From Amblyornis subalaris (lineage: Eukaryota > Chordata > Aves > Passeriformes > Ptilonorhynchidae): 64,000 bases of DNA. Where the stretch lies: NCBI GenBank assembly GCA_018881555.1, contig JACAXG010000325.1, positions 105,734 to 169,733 on the forward strand. The letters run 5' to 3'. Under the pieces are notes generated by a model. It saw nothing but the letters and a program-made list of their open reading frames with translations. It ran no database searches and was not told the DNA's origin. Of the stretch, positions 55,279-64,000 are shown one piece after another; position 1 is the stretch's first letter; every line of letters begins with the position of its first letter. Position numbers and translations under genes: made by a program.

Positions 55279-56053
55279 TGTCTTGGGATGACTTTATGAT
55301 GCTATATATCCCAATCGCCTGCTTAATGCAAAAATATTAACTCTGTGTCTTTAAGCTGGCTTGAGAAGCCAGGTGCTGTGTTTTGAATGCTTCCAGGATA
55401 TTTACATTTTTTACTTATCAGCTAGCTGCTGTTGTGGTTCTCAGGAGAGAACTCTTGACGGCTGCTTTTCTGCAGTTGGATGCAAAGGGAACACTTTTTA
55501 CCTTTTTTTCCTGTGAGTTTTCGGCACTACTTTGACTCATATCGGAGGGAGTTAAAACTTACTTTTGGTGGTTTTTCCCTCCTCTGCCTGAGGAACGGAA
55601 AGAAGACAGGTTTTTTTTCTGGGATAGTGGTTTGTGGTTTTTTTCTGGGATAGTGGTTTGTGGTTTTTTTCCTTCTTCCTTTGGAACTTTACAACAGACC
55701 ACTGAACTCTGGGGCCTACACCCTGGGCCCGGGGAGGCCTGCACCATCCTAGGCCCGGAGAGAGACAGAACAGAAAACTACACTCAGGAAACAAAGGACT
55801 CTGAATTCATCCAGGTTGTCTTCACCACAAGAGGTTTATTATCTAACATTATTAATTTTTTATTTTCCTTTCCCTTCCCCTGGTGCCTGAGTGCACACCC
55901 CCCCCCCCAGCAGCTGGGTTTTGTTAAATAAACAGTTTTTTTTCACTTTCCTCTGAGAAATTCTTAAGGTGGGGGGGAAGGGAGTTTTAGGACGCTGTCT
56001 TTTGCAGAGGAGACTCTTTGAGTCTTCCTCCTAAGTTTGTCCAAACCATGACA
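55279..56053 (+). mobile_element. LTR family D (3' LTR of a truncated ERV), 775 bp
   Basis: TGTCTTGGGATGAC...CAAACCATGACA, matching 20948-21789 in opposite orientation. AAATAAACAG at about 55927 is the poly(A) signal. A polypurine tract on its left shows it was a 3' LTR. No 5' LTR exists. The flanking CR1 resumes at 56054 without an obvious TSD. Confidence 0.85.
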
Positions 56054-57753
56054 ACAAGCATTTCAGATATGCTCCTGAGCTCTCAGTGGTCCCTCGAGCA
56101 GTGTAAATGTTCCCACTAGCATTGCCATATTCAGGTAATGCCATGCCAATCCTTGGCTTACCTACTGCAATTCTGTTTGTATCCCCTTCCCCCATCACTT
56201 CTAGTTTAAAGCTCTCTCCATCAGCCCTGTCAGTTTATGCCCAAAGATGTGTTTTCCCTATTTGGAAAGGTGGATCCTGTCAGGCCTCAGCATACCGTGT
56301 CTCTCAAAGGCTCTTCCACGGTTTAAAACCCCAAAGTTTTGGTGCAGGTACTGGTCCTGGAGCCAGGTATTGATATCCTGGGTTTGCCTGTTTCTTCTGG
56401 AGTCTTCCCCCGTTACTGGGAGGACTGAGGAAAACTACCTGTGCTCCAAAATTTTTTAGCATTCTTCCCAGGGCTCTGAAGTCTCTTTTAATTGACTTCT
56501 GGCTTTTTGCTGTGACATCATTTGTATCCATGTGAAAGGGTTAAATAATAAAAAGCTATTTGTCAAAATAATTAACATTTGATTTTGTATTTTTGTTTTG
56601 TGGCCCTTAATTAGGGGAAAACAATAAAATTAAATAATGCATTTCAGTATTTGAAGTTAGGAATGCTCAGAATTTATTTGCAGAACATTGTTACTATTAA
56701 GTTATTGCTTAGTGCAATCTAATTTTTCCTACTGTCAAGTGATGTGATATTTAAATAAAATGACATGATATATATGTATAATTAAAACTCAGAGAAGCAC
56801 AGGGAATTATATATTACTTTATATAAATATTTAAATGTTTTCCTGGTTTTGGATAAATTGAACAGACCTGACTTTCTAAGCAAGTTGAAGAAAATATAGA
56901 TTGAATTTGCACCTTTTAACCTTGACTGACTTTTCTGAAGAACGGCTAATTTTAACATGTGTTTAGATCTCTCCAAATAATAATTTTACTTTTACAATTT
57001 GTGCATTTTACCGTTGGGGGAAAAAAACCCCCCTATACTTTCATGAGTTAATTTGTAGTAATTAGAATAAACAGTAACTTAACTGTTTTTCCTAACAATG
57101 AAAGTCTTTTATACAAATTGCATATGATATCAACTTTTCTGGATACAACTTGGAGTTGGGTAATATGGAAGTGCAATAGTATTCCAAGTGCCATGATGAG
57201 CTTATTCATTTTTTTCATATTTGATTGAAAAGTGTCATAATAAATGAATGATTCTTGATATTTGCATAAATTATATTATGTAGACACCTACCATGCTTTT
57301 CTTTCAATAAGACAAAGAAATTCAACATGTTATCAAAAATGCTTCATTTTGTAAGCATCATCATCAGTGTTCCACTGACCTAATTACATGTTGATCCTGC
57401 AACCATAAACACTTAAAATGCCTATTAAGTTGTAAGAAAAGGGAACCCTAATGCGGGAGCAGTAGTTCTGTATTTCTCCATGTTGTTGTAATGGATTCAG
57501 TAGTAATTAGTGGTAACATTGGTACTGTAAATTTTGTTTCCTTCTTTGATCTTGGATAACCTATAGTAGCATAACATCTAGTTACTCAGTGTTTCCAGAA
57601 AGTTTGAACTTCATTTGCTCCCCATTGCCTAGACTCTCTTGCTCACAAATCTAGGGATAATATTACTATCCCAGTGGAGTCAGCATCCATGTTTTTCTTC
57701 AGCAGGTATAGAATTTCACTGAAGGTGCTAGATATAAGGCAAGAAAGAGTATG

Positions 57754-58122
57754 TGTGGCATATGAAGGATGAGAGACACCTTGGTGTAGGTGAATCTGGT
57801 TTAATGCAAAAGCTTAACAACATTTATACCCTTATCCCAGAGGTTAATCTTTAACTACAAGCAAAAGGACTAATTGCAGTAATAAGTTTGACATCTTGAC
57901 ATCATTATTCTTTCCATGATCACTCTTTCCATGGTCACGGGCCGGTAGAGCAGGAGATGATGTTCCATTCCTTCATGTTCTGTTCGCTGTGATCACTTGA
58001 GCAGTTTGTCCAGGTATATGATGTTACCATGAGTGCCGCTGTTGCTTCTGTAACCCTTTCTTTACCCCAACAAGTATGTTGGATGATTTGAGTAGAGGTT
58101 GGTTTGGACTTTGGAGGCCACA
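57754..58122 (-). mobile_element. Possible solo LTR in NFIL3 intron
   Basis: TGTGGCATATG...GGAGGCCACA gives short inverted ends, and the minus-strand GCATTAAACC at about 57805 could be a poly(A) signal. The flanks (AGTATG and TCCTCA) do not match, so no TSD supports it. Confidence 0.35.
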
Positions 58123-60439
58123 TCCTCAGTTAAAGAGGATTTCTTAATTATTATAGACTTGAAAGGTGCAGAATTTCATGGCATACTTTTTGTCTATGGA
58201 AAGCAGTAGTGGTAGAGTAGCTCTGAAATGTTCAAGCAGTGTTTAGTTAGGCTGTGTATCCATCAACTAAAATTAAACTTAGTTTCCTCCCCTTTATGTG
58301 CATATTATTATTTCTGTATCTCATAAAAGTCTTGAGGTAGTTAGGAAATGTTTTTTAAATGCTTCATAGATAGAAAGTGCAAAATATATTCTTCAGTTTT
58401 TCAAATTACAGAATACAAATTGTTCATGTTTGGATATCTGAGTAGGTTCTATACCAGCCTTGGTATGTGTACAAATTTTAAAATATATAACCTTTGACAG
58501 AATGCTATCAATAATTAACAATACATATGTGGAACATGGAAACAACACCTAGAAATATGTGCAGACATATAGATGTGAGATGTGAGCTTTTATTGTTTTT
58601 TGACACTTTACTACATAGTGGTTTGATTTGTTTATTAAAAAGACAGTGATAAATGCATGGTTCTTCTTTAAAATGAGAAATTATTTTGCTTTTTTTTTTA
58701 AGGACTGAGGTAAATTATTATAGACACAGCCTGACAAAAGTAAAGTTTGTTTGAAAGCATCTGACTGGTTGAAATGAGATTTAATGTAGTTTTGTAGAAT
58801 TGCTATCAAAATGTTAGATCAACAGAATTGAATAATTAGGTATCATTACAGAATATGTTTTGAAAAACTGAGCTTGGAGATAATGTGTATTTTGATAAAT
58901 TCAAATAATAATGTGCAGTTACTTTGATGAAACATATGTATGTGTGGAGGCCTATTTGTGTATTGTAAAGCAGAACTGACTTATTTAATTAAAATACAAA
59001 GAACAGAGAGGAGATTGAAGGTCTGGATCACAACTCTGACACATTTCAAGTACATTTCAATCTGAATACACAAGTCTCCAGGGTCAAATTCTTAATGTAC
59101 AATTTTGACATTGATAAATTAAATTTCCCTGATTTCTGTATATGTAATTTCTTGCTTAAATAGTATGAATTCTATTGAAGTCTCATTAATATTTGGATCT
59201 GAGATTGTATCCTGCTTCTATTGAAGCCAATGGTAAAATTGCTATGGGAGCAAGACTGGATCTGTAATTTATAGAGTCAAGTGTTATTACACTGTTACAT
59301 TGGCACTCAATGTTATTAACATCAAGCAACAACAACAAAACATCTTTAATAATGACTGGTGTAAGGTACTATTAAATCTTGGGTTTATAATACTTTATGA
59401 GGGAGTGACAAAGCAATTGAAAAATTAATTATTAGGGGAAAGATTGGAATTTGAAATATAGTCAGAGGAATCATTACAGTTCATTAATTTACATGTAAAT
59501 ACTGATGTTTTCCAGTGGAATTATAAATTGCAAGTGAGCTGGAGACTATACAGATAGATACAAAGTTCTTGTCCTGAAAGTCTTATTTAAGAGAAAACGT
59601 TGCTTCCATATTTGCCAGAATTATGTGTGTTTACTAGTTTCAATTTATATGATTGATCAGAAAGGGATGTTAAAACTTGAAATGTGTGTGTATACACACA
59701 TACACACAACACACATTTTATATATAAATTTACAGGATACAAAAACAGTAGTTAAATGTTTAATAACTTTATGGATAGCAGTGTTATTTTAAGACAATAG
59801 AAAGCACTCTAGCTTCTCTAAATCAGCTTGTTATTTTTAATCTGTGGAGGACCCAAGTATATAGCATTGCCAAATCATGCACCACAGCTGTTTTCTGAAG
59901 AGATGTTTTAATTTGGAAGGACAAGATACTTTCCAGTGCTGCTCATCAACATGTATGGTGTTCAGCAGTGTTAAGTGCTAGGTTTAAGTTGGTCAGTGAT
60001 ATTATGGAAAGTTGTGTGACATTTTTCTCACATCAAAATACAAACATATAATTTCTTTTATTAATTTTCCTTGAATCATATTGTATTTGTTTTGGAAGCA
60101 AATCTACTATCTAGGTATCATAAAGCTTAGAATATCAGTTGTTTCAGTGTCAAGCTTCCTTCATATTACAGCAGGTTTAATGAATCAAATGCTAGTCTAA
60201 GCTTTTTATTGAAAGTTACTTTTGAATGCCAAAACCCAGCAATTCCTAAACAGTAATCAAATTCTCTATTTATTGAAGGTTATTTAGAAGATTCTCATCA
60301 CCTCTGCCAATAAAATTGAATCTAGACACTTCTATTTGAGAATATGAAACAAAAGGAAGGATATGCGTGCATTTTTAAAGTACTGAAGTTGTGGTATGAG
60401 AAGTACTGGGGAAATAGTTTGCTCTGTTGCTCATTGTAG

Positions 60440-60460
60440 ATCTATTACAAATTGTTTCTG
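60440..60460 (+). other. NFIL3: NFIL3 coding-exon acceptor and short 5'UTR
   Basis: A pyrimidine-rich stretch, GCTCTGTTGCTCATTGTAG, ends at 60439. It is followed by 21 bases of 5'UTR before the ATG at 60461. This fits the known layout with all coding sequence in the last exon. Confidence 0.7.
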
Positions 60461-61831
60461 ATGCAGCTGAGAAAAATGCAGACCCTTAAAAAGGAATATG
60501 GACCCGTTGACGCAAGTAGCAATGGGGACAAAATCATGGTACTTAAGTCTACTTTAGAAGTATCTGAAGAATTGTCTACAAATGAAGATATACTGCTTAC
60601 TGAAGCAAGTAGTGGAAAGAGCAAATCTTCAGCTTGCCGGAGAAAGCGAGAATTCATTCCAGATGAAAAGAAAGATGCTATGTATTGGGAGAAAAGGCGG
60701 AAAAATAATGAAGCTGCCAAAAGGTCTCGTGAAAAGCGACGACTGAATGACCTTGTCTTAGAGAACAAACTAATTGCATTGGGAGAAGAGAATGCCACTT
60801 TGAAGGCCGAGTTGCTTTCGTTGAAGCTAAAGTTTGGTTTAATTAGTTCTGCAGCCTATGCCCAAGAGATACAGAAACTCAGTAGCTCAACAACTGTGTA
60901 TTTTCAAGATTATCAGAGTTCCAAATCAAACATTAATTCGTTTGTAGATGACCATGAACCATCTATAGTTGGTAGCAGTTGTATTTCTGTCATTAAGCAT
61001 TCTCCTCAAAGCTCAATGTCTGATGTATCTGAAACATCAACCGTAGAGCATACCCAACCAAGTCGTATACAAAGCAACTGTAGAAGTCCTGAAAATAAGT
61101 TCCAGATTATAAAGCAGGAGCCCATGGAATTAGAGAGAGAGCCAAGAGATGACAGAGGTTCATATAAAACATCCATATATCCGAACTACATGGGAGCTAC
61201 CTTCAATGTGTACTCACATTCTCCTCCTCTCTTGCAAGTTAATAGGTCCTCCAGTAATTCCCCGAGAACATCAGAAACTGATGATGGTGTTGTTGGAAAG
61301 TCGTCTGATGGAGAAGATGAACAGCAGGTTCCTAAGGGTCCAATCCATTCCCCAGCTGAACATAAAAATATTTGTGCAACAGTTAAAGTTCCAGAAGTGA
61401 ATTCTTCAGCTTTGCCTCACAAGCTTCGAATCAAAGCCAAAGCCATGCAAGTTAAAGTGGAAGCAATGGATAATGACTATGATACAACACAGAAATTGTC
61501 ATCACCCATTGACATGTCCTCAAAAAGACATTTCGAGCTTGAAAAACATGGTGCGCAAAATCTGGTGCATTCTTCTCACACTCCTTTCTCGGTTCAAGTG
61601 ACTAACATTCAAGACTGGTCACTTAAACCAGAACTCTGGCATCAGAAGGAACTCAACGTTAAAATTCAGAGTGGTTGCAAAACTGGAGTTGTTGAAATAA
61701 AAGACAATATCTACAATGTCTCTGAGTCAGAGAACCTCTATTTGAAGCAGGGCATAGCAAACTTATCTGCAGAGGTTGCTTCACTTAAAAGACTTATAAC
61801 TACACAAATCTCTGCATCAGACTCTGGTTAA
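60461..61831 (+). CDS. NFIL3: Nuclear factor, interleukin 3 regulated (NFIL3/E4BP4)
   Basis: A single-exon CDS of 456 residues, starting MQLRKMQ at ATG 60461 and ending SASDSG, TAA at 61829-61831. NFIL3 is a nuclear bZIP repressor that binds D-box-like TTAYGTAA sites. It opposes PAR-bZIP activators (DBP, HLF, TEF) in the clock and is needed for NK/ILC development. Seen here: basic region about 70-95 with [14 protein letters not shown] (81-94), zipper leucines at 100, 107, 114 and 121, and a long C-terminal region typical of NFIL3 ([67 protein letters not shown]). The length is close to the 462 residues of the human protein. A TTG nine bases upstream in frame is not the start. The frame is intact with no ambiguous bases, so the gene looks functional. 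Confidence 0.98.
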   Translation: MQLRKMQTLKKEYGPVDASSNGDKIMVLKSTLEVSEELSTNEDILLTEASSGKSKSSACRRKREFIPDEKKDAMYWEKRRKNNEAAKRSREKRRLNDLVLENKLIALGEENATLKAELLSLKLKFGLISSAAYAQEIQKLSSSTTVYFQDYQSSKSNINSFVDDHEPSIVGSSCISVIKHSPQSSMSDVSETSTVEHTQPSRIQSNCRSPENKFQIIKQEPMELEREPRDDRGSYKTSIYPNYMGATFNVYSHSPPLLQVNRSSSNSPRTSETDDGVVGKSSDGEDEQQVPKGPIHSPAEHKNICATVKVPEVNSSALPHKLRIKAKAMQVKVEAMDNDYDTTQKLSSPIDMSSKRHFELEKHGAQNLVHSSHTPFSVQVTNIQDWSLKPELWHQKELNVKIQSGCKTGVVEIKDNIYNVSESENLYLKQGIANLSAEVASLKRLITTQISASDSG

Positions 61832-62660
61832 GTTACTACTGAATAAAGGCTTATTGTTTTAAAGGATGTCATTTGCAGTAGATCAATATGTTTTGTATGA
61901 TGCTGAATTTTCACTGGACTTGTGATGTCATTTCACTGTAATGTTCACATAATGTCTGATTGGTGTCTTTTTGTGCACAAATTATTATGGAGACTAGGCT
62001 GTGTTATGATCGTTATGCCTTGTTGTCATGGTTTAGGAATGGTACTCCCTAATTTAGTGCTCCCACTGAGACTCTCCAAACCATGATGCTGCTTGCTCAC
62101 TCCTCCTTCCCCTCCCTCTCTCCCCCTGTGGCATCTGGAGAGGAAAATTGGAGGTACAAAAGGTGAAGATCATGGGTTGAGATAAGAACAATTTACTAGA
62201 AACAGCAATGAGATAAGAAAACGAACAGTAACAGCAACAATATTACTAACAAAAGTTTACAAAAGAGAGAGTGACTGCTCCCTCCCTTGGAACTGGCACC
62301 ACCCAAATTGCTCCTTCCAGCTTGGGACCAGCACCACCCAACCACTCCATCTGGCTTGGAACCAATGTTAGCCCACCTCTCCGTCTGCCACGCTTGCTCG
62401 ACCAGAAGGAACCCCTTCTCCCAGGAAGAGAGCCGTTCCCCTGCCCCTGGCAATAACTTGAGGTGGTATAGAATAATCTCTGGGTCCTGGCCATGCCCCC
62501 TCCTGGCTACTGCAAAAACTAACCCTGTCCTGGCTGGAACCAGGACACTTGTATATAGTCAAGTAGCCAGTACAAATGATATATATAGTGAACTTTGTTT
62601 TCTTTTTCTTCTTCTAAACTGTTCAAGTAACGAGTTACAATAAAATATTGGTGACAAGCA
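61832..62660 (+). other. NFIL3: NFIL3 3'UTR, interrupted by an LTR
   Basis: An early AATAAA lies at 61842-61847, 11 bases after the stop codon. A second, in ACAATAAAATATTGG at 62639-62644, is followed by GT-rich sequence and is the better terminal signal. Between them, LTR L occupies 62024-62547. Without it the 3'UTR would be about 300 bp. Confidence 0.65.
62024..62547 (-). mobile_element. Solo LTR, family L, in NFIL3 3'UTR, 524 bp
   Basis: TGTCATGGTTTAGG...GAACCAGGACA with a perfect 5-bp TSD CTTGT (62019-62023 and 62548-62552). The ends resemble families D and I (TGTCATGG/CCAGGACA). The minus strand carries a degenerate poly(A) region (AGTAAATTGTTC) near 62190-62200, so the LTR is probably antisense to NFIL3. 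No internal retroviral sequence remains. Confidence 0.9.
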
Positions 62661-63780
62661 CAAAACATCTACTCCAATCTTTTTTTATGAATTTGTAAAT
62701 ATGTTGTTAATGAAAAAAAAAGGCTTGCTTCTTACACTGTGCTCAAATTATATGTTTGGTTTTTACAGCCAAACTTACACTATTTTTAAATTGTTTTTTT
62801 CTTTAAGACCTCTTTTTAGAAAAGGATTTAAATAAGTGGATATTTATAAATGAAACAGTATCCAATTCATAGCCTTAGATTTCTTTAAGTAATTTCTTAG
62901 TATAAATTAAACAAAAGCCCCACAAATTCTAACACAGTAATTGCAATATCAAGGAATTTTTTTCTCCTGTCGCAAATGAGAGAGTGTTCGGTTTCCTGAA
63001 TGGCTTACTATAACAAACTTTTTCAGTATTATAACTTTGTGGTTTAGATGAAATTAGTTATATTGGACTAGTGCATCTTCAAGTTTTAAGAGTCTTGAAG
63101 TGATTGAATTGGACAATATCTTTGCCAAGGATTGTGCTTATGTCTGTCCAGGCATGGAAAGAAGTATAGTCAAAGGCTGCTGGATCTGTAAACTCTGAGT
63201 TTAACTTGGCAAAATCTATATAAGGGCAGACAATAGTAAGTAGCAACATTAGAGGAGATAATCTGCTATTTCAGCTCCAACTGTGGGGCGTAACAGAATT
63301 GTAAGTATGAAATAAGGCTTACAGCCAATATGGCTTTTGTTTTAATGGCCTAGTTAACTGAACTGGAATACCCTGGCTGACTACAAGGCATTTTGCCAGA
63401 AATTCTTAAATATAAAACAGAATATGTGGAGAACAATCCAGATAGTACTAGCCCCTTAAAATTTGCATAGTCAAGGACTTATTCATATGATGACTGGACA
63501 GGGTTTTAATGTTCTTGTCAGAAAAGAGCCATTGAAGCATGGAGATTGTATTGCATCATACCCATTTGGCTGGGCTTACCAAAGTCTTTAATTCAAAAAT
63601 TAAAAATAATTTACAAATATAGTGCTAGATGAAGAATTGTTTGCACCTGGTGGGTTAATACAATGCTTATTCCTCAAAGACCACTGGCCTATGGAACTGC
63701 ACAATGCTTTTTCTATAGGATCATGTTAAACGTTGACCAAGAAGAAGAACTGGAGAGTAACCAGCCCAGTTATACCAATT
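62661..63780. other. Interval downstream of NFIL3, no recognised gene
   Basis: AT-rich, no convincing ORF. A short ORF at 63663-63896 overlaps the LTR-like sequence at the edge. Confidence 0.5.
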
Positions 63781-63789
63781 TTTCACCAA

Positions 63790-64000
63790 TTCACTGGGCA
63801 GTCAAGTATGACTTTGGGGTTGCCAACCACCAGGGACCACCAAAGAGACCCCGGGATAGAAGAACGCATGCGCCAATGGGAGGGAAAATATGCTAATGAC
63901 TTTGGGGAAATTACTATCATATGTATGCTTCTTCTGGGAAGACCTATGAATATGTATGTAAAATATAATATATAAACAGGAGCTTTTTCTGTACTCAGCA
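63790..64000 (+). mobile_element. LTR U3 cut by the right window edge
   Basis: CCACCAGGGACCACC, AGAACGCATGCGCCAATGGG, GCTAATGAC and AATATATAAAC just before the edge have the layout of an avian ERV U3 ending in a TATA box. The left boundary is uncertain and the right part is outside the window. Confidence 0.5.

Larger units (their letters stand above)
52384..56535 (-). mobile_element. CR1 LINE, minus strand, in NFIL3 intron, broken
   Basis: On the minus strand: upstream esterase-like region (56054-56535, SIKRDFRALGRMLKNFGAQVVF), endonuclease/RT start (54412-55170, RANFRLFREQLSRVP, HECWSVFKKYLLEAQ, KRPAWLNREL), part of RT (54042-54332), then the ORF2 C-terminus (53718-53990) and the 3'UTR (52384-52650). 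The central RT with the FADD motif is deleted near 54000-54060. It is interrupted by LTR I (52651-53717) and an ERV 3' end with LTR D (about 55172-56053). It lies antisense to NFIL3. Confidence 0.88.
48282..60439 (+). other. NFIL3: Probable NFIL3 intron 1
   Basis: GT at 48282 and AG at 60438-60439 would delimit an intron of about 12.2 kb. It carries a CpG-rich block (49400-50080) and a minus-strand CR1 with two LTR insertions (52384-56535). Stretches 50090-52380 and 56540-60430 are AT-rich without supported genes. They contain a (TTTA)n microsatellite at about 51042-51066 and a TG/CA-rich stretch at about 59685-59716. Confidence 0.55.

Noticed and set aside
60452..60460. Upstream TTG start adding three residues to NFIL3
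   Set aside because: Not an ATG. The conserved NFIL3 start MQLRKMQ is the ATG at 60461.

Overview
The window is avian nuclear DNA, most likely from a songbird. It holds one intact single-copy host gene, NFIL3 (E4BP4), on the + strand. About half of the rest is CR1 LINEs and endogenous retroviruses (ERVs), mostly solo LTRs. CR1 elements with the 8-bp 3' tail indicate a sauropsid. The many ERVL and ERVK LTRs indicate a bird. NFIL3 is Z-linked in chicken (recalled knowledge), so this is either the Z locus or a W gametologue. The ERV density favours W, but the sequence alone cannot decide. There are no bacterial, plasmid, CRISPR or tRNA features.

Layout. 1-5960: a minus-strand ERVL provirus remnant broken by five LTR insertions. 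5961-6440: an ERVK leader and gag start. 7948-11802: a minus-strand ERVK provirus with two 263-bp LTRs, inserted in a degenerate tandem repeat. 12560-14690: the 3' half of another ERVK. 17494-24965: solo LTRs inside each other and inside a CR1. 25548-38578: a CR1 split by an LTR that contains an LTR that contains an ERVL provirus (27609-34931), with one more LTR in its coding region. 39126-46680: solo LTRs and a CR1. 47640-62660: NFIL3, with a CpG-island promoter and probable non-coding exon 1, an intron of about 12 kb carrying a broken CR1 with two LTR insertions, and the whole CDS in one exon (60461-61831). Its 3'UTR is interrupted by an antisense solo LTR at 62024-62547. 63790-64000: a further LTR runs off the right edge.

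Most LTR boundaries were fixed by TG...CA ends plus target-site duplications (TSDs) read from the sequence. TSD length sorts them into 5-bp (ERVL-like), 6-bp (ERVK-like) and one 4-bp class. In several cases the interrupted host element reads continuously once the insert and one TSD copy are ignored, which is strong support for the calls. All retroviral coding regions are disrupted. The LTR letters (A-N) are labels for families within this window, not database names.
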